A stretch of DNA of 6,036 bases from CAMBDR01 sp046597185 (GCA_046597185.1 JBKJLF010000443.1:1-6036), one strand, 5' to 3'. Positions 1-5,904 are shown, counted from the stretch's first letter. The notes: generated by a model not told the origin, from the letters alone. Numbers and translations are program-made.

Positions 1-324
1 GGGGTGGAATTGCATGATTGCTTTTCGATGACGCAATACCTGGCGATTGATCATTTGGGCATTACCCCGGCGGGGCAGAGTTGGCGTGCGATAGAAAGTG
101 GCGAGTTGGCCTTTGGCGGTAAATTACCGCTCAACCCGAGCGGCGGTTTGATGGGTGGCGGCCATCCGGTAGGGGCCAGCGGGGTGCGCATGCTGTGGGA
201 TGCGGCGCGTCAGGTGCAAGGTAGCGCCGGGGCGTATCAGGTGGCAGGGGCGCGGCGCTTTGCTACCCTCAATATTGGTGGGAGTTTGAGTACGGTGGTG
301 AGTTTTGTGGTGCAGCAGGGGTAA
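1..324 (+). CDS. Acetyl-CoA acetyltransferase-like thiolase (SCP2 type), C-terminal part, 5' end outside window
   Basis: The frame is open from base 1 to the TAA at 322-324, giving 107 C-terminal codons; the real start lies before the window. The protein shows the C-terminal thiolase catalytic landmarks: HDCFS near the start and GGGHPVGASG in the middle, which carries the His of the GHP motif, followed by a closing segment with NIGG and SVVSFVV-like strands. This matches the acetyl-CoA acetyltransferases related to SCP2/SCP-x thiolase, which form or cleave beta-ketoacyl-CoA in the cytoplasm. Whether this one degrades or makes acyl chains cannot be told. It is about 94% identical in DNA to the end of the second copy (19 differences over 331 bp, 16 of them silent), so it was probably under selection. 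The GTG at position 4 is only an internal Val codon. Confidence 0.85.
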   Translation, partial: GVELHDCFSMTQYLAIDHLGITPAGQSWRAIESGELAFGGKLPLNPSGGLMGGGHPVGASGVRMLWDAARQVQGSAGAYQVAGARRFATLNIGGSLSTVVSFVVQQG

Positions 325-331
325 TGAGGTG
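1..331 (+). repeat. Direct repeat, left copy (thiolase 3' end)
   Basis: Bases 1-331 align without gaps to 2442-2772 at an offset of 2441. I counted 19 mismatches, and the first 60 bases are identical. Homology stops 7 bases after the thiolase stop codon. It continues to the left beyond the window edge, so the repeat is longer than seen. Confidence 0.95.
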
Positions 332-380
332 AATATTGATATGGCCATTACCATGCGTATTGCCCCCGCGCTGCATTCAT

Positions 381-446
381 TTAATGCGCAAAACCCTGAA
401 ATACCTCGTCCAATGTTGGCGAATCAGTGTGGCGTCCCACTTGTGT
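381..446 (-). pseudogene. Scar of an Rpn/DUF4351-family gene
   Basis: Two separate pieces of the intact Rpn gene at 2901-3884 are joined here. Bases 381-421 match 2901-2941 (the stop codon and last ~13 codons) with one mismatch. Bases 417-446 match 3229-3258 exactly. The two matches share the 5-bp TGGCG at 417-421, which also occurs at 2937-2941 and 3229-3233. The scar is therefore the product of a 292-bp deletion between short direct repeats. The rest of the gene, upstream in its own direction, was lost at about 446/447, where sequence belonging to the peptidase pair begins. It cannot encode a functional protein. Confidence 0.85.
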
Positions 447-458
447 TTGCGGTGGGAC
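434..458 (+). terminator. Hairpin with T-rich tail, possible terminator for the left thiolase
   Basis: A perfect 7-bp stem GTCCCAC (434-440) / GTGGGAC (452-458) with an 11-nt loop is followed on the + strand by TTATTTT. It lies 110 bp after the left thiolase stop and directly beside the stop codon of the minus-strand small gene (459-461), for which it has no T tract. The left arm comes from the Rpn scar and the right arm from sequence of the other origin, so the structure arose at the join. The function is inferred. Confidence 0.4.
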
Positions 459-794
459 TTATTTTAGCTGACTAACCGTATGGTCTGCCAAATTGACCGC
501 AAACCGTTGGTGGCGTTCATTGGTAATCAGCAAGGTCAAGCCATCGGTGCCGAGTTCAATGCGGGTAATGTAGACATCTTGCACATCGCTTTCTTCGCGT
601 TCGTCGTACACGGTTTGGTAGACCAAGACACTCCACAACTCTTGGCCCGATTTTTCATCGATTGCAGCAACGACGCCGCCGGGTTGATTGAAGCCACGCG
701 CACGGGCATCGCGAATTTCCACATAGCGCACGCCGTTTAATTTTAGTGGCGTGAGGGGCTTGGGGCCTCTGCGTTTAAAACTGTCGTTCGTCAT
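459..794 (-). CDS. Small protein of unknown function, partner of the M35 peptidase
   Basis: A 111-residue protein if translation begins at the ATG at 794-792. I chose this start because AGGAG lies 6 bases upstream (801-805), the best ribosome binding site in the window. It opens with a basic, Pro-rich stretch (FKRRGPKPLTPLKL), followed by a beta-rich body (RYVEI, GGVVAAIDEKSGQELWSVLVY, DVQDVYITRIEL, LTLLITNERHQRFAVNL) with no obvious catalytic motif. The AIDEKSGQELW stretch recalls one beta-propeller blade, but a single blade does not make a domain. The frame stays open upstream to a GTG at 926, two bases after the peptidase stop. That longer form (155 aa) would add a weak signal-peptide-like segment (YMGVMVLTGLIATT) and a PPLPP linker. 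The tight pairing suggests a partner, inhibitor or immunity protein for the peptidase; this is inference. Confidence 0.7.
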   Translation of the reverse strand: MTNDSFKRRGPKPLTPLKLNGVRYVEIRDARARGFNQPGGVVAAIDEKSGQELWSVLVYQTVYDEREESDVQDVYITRIELGTDGLTLLITNERHQRFAVNLADHTVSQLK

Positions 795-800
795 TTTTTT

Positions 801-805
801 CTCCT
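801..805 (-). promoter_or_regulatory. Strong ribosome binding site that decides the small-protein start
   Basis: On the minus strand AGGAG is followed by six A residues and then ATG (794-792), ideal Shine-Dalgarno spacing. No comparable site precedes the upstream in-frame GTG at 926 or the ATG ten codons into that extension. The site also reads in frame as Gln-Glu-Lys-Lys of the longer form, so it could be fortuitous. Confidence 0.6.
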
Positions 806-928
806 GTGGGGGCAATGGTGGTGCCAGATCATAATCCGTTGTTGCTGCGTCATTTTGGGGTGTTGTCGCAATCAAACCTGTCAACACCATGACCCCCATA
901 TATTTTGATTTGTGGATAGTGCGCACGA

Positions 929-1558
929 TTACACAAGTACCTGATCCAGCGTGTCTTGGGTCAAAACGCCCATCATATACGCTGTAAAGTATCCCCAGCT
1001 ATCAGCATTGTTGCGCGCATCGTCAGTTGAAAATCCTGCGCGTGGCCGCAAGTTTTGATAGTCGTACTTAAGATCAAGGGTCCCCATCAATTTATGTGAA
1101 AGCTCATGCACAATCGTCAGTGCGCAAAGCCAAAGTTCGGGGATGACGCCAAATCGGTTGCGTTTTCCGGTTTTTAAAAATGCCTGGAAAATATAGATAA
1201 CAGGCATAGGATCATTCGCGTTCACCGAGGCATAACTGTCATCGTATCTGCCGCTTACCCGCAAATGGGGGCGATCCGAAAAGATTACGCTGGTCGAATT
1301 GCAAGTTGCAGCGATCTTTTTAAAGCCGTTTTGCAAAATGGCGATGGTTGCTTTCACCTCTTCTTCTGTTGCGCCAGGCTGATGAAACCATCGCTTTACC
1401 GCATCGATCATTTTTGCATCGGAACTTGTCAGCTTGATATGGACATCATTACTCCATTTACGCGCCAATTGTAAAGCGTTGGACATCAATTGGCGATTGG
1501 CCCCGCCAAAAACTTCGGTGTCTTTTTCCAGCTCTGACCTAAGATAAAATGACTTCAT
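929..1558 (-). CDS. Predicted M35 (aspzincin) zinc metallopeptidase
   Basis: From the ATG at 1558-1556 this is a 209-residue protein. The HExxH zinc site is HELSH at residues 151-155. It is followed by GTLDLKYD (159-166), matching the aspzincin GTxDxxY motif whose Asp (162) would be the third zinc ligand, and then NNADSWGYF (183-191), like the NADxYxxF segment of M35 / lysine-specific metallo-endopeptidases. These motifs suggest a protein-cleaving zinc enzyme; the substrate is unknown. No signal peptide is visible. The frame extends to an ATG at 1687 (252 aa), but those 43 extra residues look non-coding (H, N, K and Q rich), and neither start has a clear ribosome binding site. The small gene begins 2 to 135 bases downstream, depending on its start. 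Base composition is visibly lower in GC than the flanking thiolase and TIR sequences, suggesting separate acquisition. Confidence 0.8.
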   Translation of the reverse strand: MKSFYLRSELEKDTEVFGGANRQLMSNALQLARKWSNDVHIKLTSSDAKMIDAVKRWFHQPGATEEEVKATIAILQNGFKKIAATCNSTSVIFSDRPHLRVSGRYDDSYASVNANDPMPVIYIFQAFLKTGKRNRFGVIPELWLCALTIVHELSHKLMGTLDLKYDYQNLRPRAGFSTDDARNNADSWGYFTAYMMGVLTQDTLDQVLV

Positions 1559-1710
1559 ATTGTAGACTACTTTAGTGATAAAGCCTTTCTGCTTGCGATG
1601 GATGTCATGAATGTTGTGTAAATATGTATTCAATTGGCAACGCGATCTTTGTAGGTATTCACGTAGACATTTGAAAAATAATGGCATCGTGTGATTTTAT
1701 GGGCGATTAA

Positions 1711-1776
1711 CCTGCCTGAATGCCCAGCACCTGCTCCACCGCCTGCGGCGCAGGTAGCAGTGTTTTTCGATCAGGT
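1711..1776 (-). pseudogene. 3' remnant of a TIR/TPR gene
   Basis: The reverse strand reads HLIEKHCYLRR and then shifts frame. It matches LIEKHGYLRRMPFVEAVEQVLGAI at the end of the decayed TIR/TPR gene (4021-4095). DNA similarity covers roughly 1723-1776 against 4031-4098, with a 13-nt gap after the CTGCGCCGCA segment that puts the last codons out of frame. Beyond CGATCAGG the match stops abruptly and thiolase sequence begins within about 20 bases. The fragment marks the join of the tandem duplication. It is too short to encode anything. Confidence 0.75.
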
Positions 1777-1790
1777 GCAGTTTCTGCCAT

Positions 1791-2765
1791 GGATCACTTT
1801 TTGCGCGCCATTTTGCGCGTGAGGGTAAAGATATCGCCCACATCATGCATGAAACCAGCGACGGCGTACTCAATGCTTGCGACTTGGTGCCACAGCAAAT
1901 TCAATCCATCCATGTCGGCAATGCCTTTGGCGAATGTTTCAATCAACAGTCGCATTTGGGGGCGATGTTGGCGGCGGTGGATGCTCGCTACCATGGTACC
2001 CCGGCGGCGCGGCATGAGGCCGCTTGCGCTTCGGGCAGTATTGCGGCCTTGGCGGCGATGGCCGAAAACAATATCGCCAACGCCAAACGTAACCTGAATG
2101 CGCAAACCCGGCACTGGCAATATCAGGCCAACAGCTTTAGTGACGATGATGAAGCCAACCCGGTGGTGGAAGGCTGGTTGCGGCGGCAAGATTGTGCGCA
2201 GGTGACCGATGGCGGTGCGGCTGTGGTGCTGGCCTCTGGCCAGTTTGCGCAAAGCTGGGCCACGCAGCATGGCTTAAGTTTGGATCAGTTGCCGCGCATC
2301 GCAGGTTGGGGCCATCGCACGGCGGGGTTGGCTTTGCAGCCCAAATTTGCGTTTAGCGATGAATATGTGTTTCCGCATGTACGACAGGCGGTGCAGGATG
2401 CGCTGCGGCGGGCGGGTTTGGTGAAAATAGGGCAGGTGGCGGGGGTGGAATTGCATGATTGCTTTTCGATGACGCAATACCTGGCGATTGATCATTTGGG
2501 CATTACCCCGGCGGGGCAAAGTTGGCGCGCGATAGAAAGCGGCGAGCTGGCCTTTGGCGGCAAATTGCCGCTTAACCCGAGTGGCGGTTTGATGGGGGGC
2601 GGCCATCCGGTGGGGGCCAGCGGGGTGCGCATGCTGTGGGATGCGGCGCGTCAGGTGCAGGGTAGCGCGGGGGCGTATCAGGTAGAGGGCGTGCGGCGCT
2701 TTGCTACGCTCAATATTGGGGGGAGTTTGAGTACGGTGGTGAGTTTTGTGGTGCAGCAGGGGTAA
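1791..2765 (+). pseudogene. Second thiolase copy, 5'-truncated and internally deleted
   Basis: Family-like sequence starts upstream of any ATG, as LFARHFAREGKDI in the frame of the ATG at 1845, and runs to the TAA at 2763-2765. The first ~15 residues and the real start are replaced by the TPR remnant. Counting from the ATG at 1845 (306 residues), it has GNAFGE (25-30), the nucleophile in ACASGS (Cys61), HDCFS (204-208) and GGGHPVGASG (251-260). At residues 71-74, AALAAMA runs straight into ENNIANAKRN. Homologues I recall carry some 70-80 residues between these two segments, so an in-frame deletion is likely, probably between similar LAAMA/LAAIA-type sequences. A 306-residue product could still be made from 1845, but loss of part of the thiolase fold makes activity unlikely. 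It converges with the Rpn gene. Confidence 0.8.
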
Positions 2766-2772
2766 TGAGGTG
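2442..2772 (+). repeat. Direct repeat, right copy (thiolase 3' end)
   Basis: The partner of 1-331. Only two codons differ at protein level: Ala to Glu and Ala to Val, near QVEGVRRF. Homology ends 7 bases past the stop codon. After that the two copies differ until the Rpn-derived match that starts at 2901 (381 in the left unit). Confidence 0.95.
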
Positions 2773-2900
2773 GTATTTGGTGCTGAATTGGGTATTGCCA
2801 TGAAATTGATACCACACGTTGTATTTTGTGCCCGGCCAGCATCAGCGATTTACCGCTGCTGCTGGCGCAAGCGATGGGCCACCCTGCATTTCCCGCTTGG
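2773..2900. other. Gap between convergent genes, no gene seen
   Basis: No convincing gene lies here. A 7-bp inverted repeat, GTGGTAT (2770-2776) and ATACCAC (2809-2815), flanks a 32-nt loop, which is too open for a confident terminator. A short + strand reading (ISDLPLLLAQAMGHPAFPAW) at about 2838-2900 could be a remnant of another gene but is too short to assign. Confidence 0.4.
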
Positions 2901-3884
2901 TTAATGCGCAAAACCCTGAAATACCTCGTCCAGTGTTGGCGCATCCATGGCGCGATCAAACCATGTGTCGATTTGCGAGGTAGTAGCTTGTATTATCTGT
3001 GCCTGTGTGGCTGGCGGTAAATCACCAAAACGCCGAGTCAGCAAACGGGTCAACATTTTTGTTGTGCCTTTTTGCTCCCCTTCATGAAGCTTTTGTTCCA
3101 GTTTTATACGTTCAACTGAGCTAATGTATTCCATTCTCTTTCCCTCCTCCAGTACATCAATAAAAGTTGATAACTTCACAGCCAATTCGGGCGGCAAGGC
3201 CATCATCCAGTCGATTACCAGAAAAAACTGGCGAATCAGTGTGGCGTCCCACTTGTGTGCATGTAGCAAACGTACCAGCTTGCATTTTACTTCATAGCGG
3301 CGGTTCATGTCATTCGCTGTTGCGCGGTTTTTTAAATATGCCAAGGTTAGCAAGGCAAATGGGTTGGGGTTGCTTTCCAAATCGGCTTCTTGTTCAGTAT
3401 AGTGCAATAATTTTACGATGGGAAAACGAAATTCCAATTCGCAGCCCATGGCGGCATGGGCATACTTTTGTGGCAACCATGTGGGGGAATCGTCACCCAG
3501 TAAGGCCATGCTGACAGGGGGTTTGTCGTAGTGGTCGAAGATGCGGTAATGATAGGTGAACATGCGCTTGGCAAATGCGCTCTGGCGCGAGACTTGCACT
3601 TCCAGATGGATGCATAGCCAGTCTTCCTCGCCTGAGAGCAGGTGCACCTTGACTAATTTATCCACGTGGCGCGTACCAACCAGGGCATCTTTGGTGATGG
3701 CTTGCAGTTCTTTGTCGAGAAATTCGTGTGGGTGCAACCAATCGATTTGGGCATGGGCGGCGGGGAAATAAAAGGCCATGAAGGCTTGAAAATGCTGTTC
3801 GAGGGCGATTTTCCACGGGGTGTCGTAGTCGGGGGCGGGTGTTTGGGTGATGATTTCGGCAGCGGGTTGCGGGGTATTTTCCAT
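2901..3884 (-). CDS. Rpn-family recombination-promoting nuclease / putative transposase (DUF4351 type)
   Basis: A 327-residue protein from the ATG at 3884-3882. A TTG 14 codons upstream (3926) is a weaker alternative, and neither has a strong ribosome binding site. The N-terminal half carries a PD-(D/E)XK nuclease signature: VDKLVKV with Asp75, then HLEVQ with Glu95 and Gln97, followed by the RMFTYHYRIFDHY helix common in this group. The C-terminus (about 275-325, LLTRRFGDLPPATQAQI...LDEVF) resembles DUF4351. RpnA-type relatives cleave DNA and promote RecA-independent recombination; they spread as gene families without known terminal inverted repeats. The gene appears intact, with length normal for the family. 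The left unit holds a scar of a second copy. A role in the nearby rearrangements is possible but not shown. Confidence 0.85.
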   Translation of the reverse strand: MENTPQPAAEIITQTPAPDYDTPWKIALEQHFQAFMAFYFPAAHAQIDWLHPHEFLDKELQAITKDALVGTRHVDKLVKVHLLSGEEDWLCIHLEVQVSRQSAFAKRMFTYHYRIFDHYDKPPVSMALLGDDSPTWLPQKYAHAAMGCELEFRFPIVKLLHYTEQEADLESNPNPFALLTLAYLKNRATANDMNRRYEVKCKLVRLLHAHKWDATLIRQFFLVIDWMMALPPELAVKLSTFIDVLEEGKRMEYISSVERIKLEQKLHEGEQKGTTKMLTRLLTRRFGDLPPATQAQIIQATTSQIDTWFDRAMDAPTLDEVFQGFAH

Positions 3885-3925
3885 GGTTGGCTCGCGCAAT
3901 GACTTGGGAATCGGGGGATTTTGCA

Positions 3926-3943
3926 ACTGTATAATTAAACAGT
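3926..3943 (-). promoter_or_regulatory. Inverted repeat in an AT-rich segment upstream of the Rpn gene, possible operator/promoter
   Basis: ACTGT (3926-3930) and ACAGT (3939-3943) form a 5-bp inverted repeat around an all A/T 8-bp centre, about 40-60 bp upstream of the Rpn ATG. On the minus strand TTGCAA and TATACA resemble -35 and -10 boxes, but the spacing of 15 is short. This is the only AT-rich island between the Rpn gene and the TIR gene. Confidence 0.25.
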
Positions 3944-4020
3944 ATCATTTGCAAGTGTTTTTGTTGGCTTGTCGTGGAAAAACAGCGTGGGGTGGGCACG
4001 ATTTTGTTCCTACGCTACTG

Positions 4021-5607
4021 TCAGATCGCGCCTAGCACCTGTTCCACCGCCTCCACAAACGGCATGCGGCGCAGGTAGCCGTGTTTTTCGATCAGGCGGC
4101 GCGCTTCGGCAAGGTCATGGGCGGCAGATTGCCATGGGTAGGGCCTGATGTGGTGGAACAAGCCAGCGCGGTAGTGGTGGATGTCGGCCATAAACAGCGG
4201 CATGGGGCCACGCTCGGCAATTTTCCAGGCTTCGTCCAGGTCGGTTTGGGCGCTGTCGGGGCCGGTGTGGTGCTGGGGGGGGTGGTTCAAAATCGCCGAA
4301 AATAGCGCGGCACGGCCCAGTGTGAGGTGGCCGAGGGCGATGTCGAGCAGCCAGTTATTCTATTCTACCCCTTGCAGCGTCTGCGCCGCACGTTGGACCA
4401 CTGCGTAGCAGCTTACCATGTGCCCACTGGCCGCGCCCAGCGCATTGCCCTGTGGCGTGATGCGTGGCGGGTGTGTGGCTGGTTGGCAGGCAGGGCGGTG
4501 GCCCAGAGCTTGGGCGCGGCGCGGCCTTGGCAGAAGCACTGCCAGGCGGCCAGTTCTGGCGCTGCCAGCAGCAAATCGCAATACCGAAAGCCTGGCAAGG
4601 AATACAGCAGCGGGTAGTCGGGCTGCCTTTCTGCCTGTATTGCCTCGGCGGCGCAAAATAGCGCTGTTGCGGCCTGCGGCTGTCCCGCCTGATACAGTGC
4701 GTCGGCATGGGTGGTGCGATTGGCCATGCGTTCTTCCGCATCGCCGCTCCGGTCAGCGTAGCCAACGGCCTGTTCGGCGTCCCGCACCGCCCCGGCCACG
4801 TCGCCCAGCGTTAGGCGTAGTTCGCTCAGGTTGCTAGCGACAATGGCGGCATGGTTCCACTTCTCTTGCTTGACGCGCATTGCCAAGCCCGCCCGCCCGC
4901 AACGCCTGCCGCTTCGGAAAGGCGCAGCAGCTTGTGTTCCGGCGCGCTGGTGTGCCAAAACCCTTTCAAATCCGGTATGGAATAACGCGTGGTCAGCACG
5001 CACAGCCCCCGATTTTGGCTGGCCAGGCTACGCAGCAGTTGTGCCAGCGCTGCCATGCTCCGTGTCGGTGGCTTGCTGCCAAGCCGCAGTCAACAAAGCG
5101 GTTTCCTGCTCGCGCCCGAGCAGATATTCCGGCGCATATTTGATGATGCGGTCGATGTCGATTTTGATCGGTGGTGGATTCGTACCACGGCAAGCATCCA
5201 GCAGCTCGCGCCAGGCTTGCTCGCTCTTTTCCCGTCAATCCACATATTTAAATTGTGCGAGTGATCGCGGTATCAGTGCATCATCCAGCCGCAAAGGAAT
5301 AATCCGCCGCTCTTTATTGAGTGGGTCACCAAAGTGAAAGGTGTAGCGCTCCAATTGCGCCCAATCCGCACCAAACGCCTGCGCGGACATGCATAAACCA
5401 GCACCGCCGATTGATCCAACCCCGCTTCAATTTTGCTTGGGATAGAATCGCCAGCCAGAATCTCCCAATCGTCAAACCAAACCTTCAGCCCGTCGTCGCG
5501 CAAACCTTCAGCCCGTCGTCGCGCAAACGCTCAGCCAAGGCGCGCACGATGGCCTTGTCCTGTGAACTGTGACTCAGAAAAACATCGAATTGATTAGCAT
5601 GCTGCAT
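4021..5607 (-). pseudogene. Decayed TIR / NB-ARC / TPR gene (STAND-type immune sensor remnant)
   Basis: Pieces of one protein lie in order across shifting minus-strand frames. The TIR domain begins at the ATG at 5607 (MQHANQFDVFLSHSSQDK) and includes WFDDWEILAGDSIPSKIEAGL, with the Glu expected for NADase-type TIRs. Then follow a linker (IKYAPEYLLGREQETALLTAAW), a fragment of the nucleotide-binding core (GLCVLTTRYSIPDL) without its P-loop, and TPR-like segments (NLSELRLTLGDVAGAVRDAEQAV, TTHADALYQAGQPQAA, NNWLLDIALGHLTLGRAAL, TDLDEAWKIAERGPMPLF), ending at 4021. Lesions: a 23-bp tandem duplication (5478-5523), a likely 1-nt loss near 5393, TGA in place of Trp (5235-5237), loss of most of NB-ARC near 5056-5068, a large deletion at a GCCC repeat (4887-4900), a frameshift at about 4420-4560 and TAG at 4360-4362. 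Related intact proteins sense threats and deplete NAD; this copy cannot. Confidence 0.85.
5478..5523. repeat. 23-bp perfect tandem duplication
   Basis: Bases 5478-5500 and 5501-5523 are identical 23-mers, and CAAAC at 5524-5528 starts a third copy. Both encode RDDGLKV on the minus strand. Since 23 is not a multiple of 3, the duplication shifts the TIR frame. Removing one copy restores the continuous TIR reading ...RLRDDGLKVWFDDWEIL. Confidence 0.95.
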
Positions 5608-5641
5608 TGACCACTGCGTCGCGGTTCGTCGTTCCGTGATT

Positions 5642-5738
5642 CCGTCTTTCCCGCGAAGGCGGGAAACCAGTTCTGCGCTAATTAATACCGACCGTACTCC
5701 GTTTTGCCGCTGGATTCCCGCCTTCGCGGGAATGACGG
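5642..5738. repeat. REP/MITE-like pair of inverted palindromes (dRS3-like)
   Basis: A 29-bp unit at 5642-5670 and its inverted partner at 5710-5738 match at 27 of 29 positions and enclose a 39-bp spacer. Each unit is itself a hairpin: TTTCCC..GGGAAA on the left and ATTCCC-N8-GGGAAT on the right; the latter fits the dRS3 consensus known from Neisseria and similar repeats in many proteobacteria. The element sits just upstream of the TIR start and is read as VIPAKAGIQ in the artificial upstream extension of that frame. Confidence 0.8.
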
Positions 5739-5809
5739 GGCAGGGGGTAGGGGTTGTAAAAATCTGCAAAAAACCATAAAAAATCCCCCACACCTTACGC
5801 CGCTTCCTG

Positions 5810-5815
5810 TACAAT
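5810..5815 (+). promoter_or_regulatory. Possible -10 box for the gene starting at 5905
   Basis: TACAAT is one base from TATAAT and lies about 95 bp before the start codon, upstream of the 5835-5869 hairpin. No good -35 box is found at the usual distance, so this is weak. If used, the transcript would carry the hairpin in its 5' leader. Confidence 0.25.
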
Positions 5816-5834
5816 AACCTCAAGACAAAAAAGC

Positions 5835-5869
5835 GCGGGTTGCAGGTGCTACCAACACCCACAACCCGC
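5835..5869 (-). terminator. Strong hairpin in front of the last gene; terminator-like on the minus strand
   Basis: Outer stem GCGGGTTG (5835-5842) pairs with CAACCCGC (5862-5869). After a 2x2 internal loop (CA/CA), GGTG (5845-5848) pairs with CACC (5856-5859) around a 7-nt loop. On the minus strand the stem is followed by GC and then six T residues (5832-5827), the layout of an intrinsic terminator, although no minus-strand gene is seen ending here. On the + strand it would be a leader hairpin 35 bases before the ATG at 5905, without a T tract. Confidence 0.55.
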
Positions 5870-5904
5870 TAACCACAAACAACTTAAACGAAAGCGAGTT
5901 GATC

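Noticed and set aside
1..331. The 331-bp direct repeats as ends of a composite mobile element carrying the peptidase pair
   Set aside because: The repeats are ordinary thiolase coding sequence with silent differences and no terminal inverted repeats or target duplication; a tandem duplication accounts for them.
1720..2097. Open + strand frame of 125 codons
   Set aside because: It overlaps the thiolase in another frame and begins in the TPR remnant; the protein has no domain-like sequence.
2826..3020. Open + strand frame, 64 codons
   Set aside because: It runs antisense into the 3' end of the Rpn gene and looks like no known protein beyond a short low-information segment.
4275..4282. Run of eight G residues as a phase-variation tract
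   Set aside because: The reading on both sides of the run is already in one frame, and the gene has many other disabling lesions, so a switching role has no support.
4418..5337. Long + strand open frames opposite the TIR/TPR remnant
   Set aside because: They are rich in Arg, Ala, Pro and Cys and mirror the GC-rich minus-strand coding pattern; the opposite strand carries recognisable TPR and TIR segments.
5608..5862. Minus-strand extension of the TIR frame to a start at 5862
   Set aside because: The extra residues come from the REP-like palindromes and the 5835-5869 hairpin (VIPAKAGIQ is a typical translated repeat). The TIR domain begins right after the ATG at 5607.
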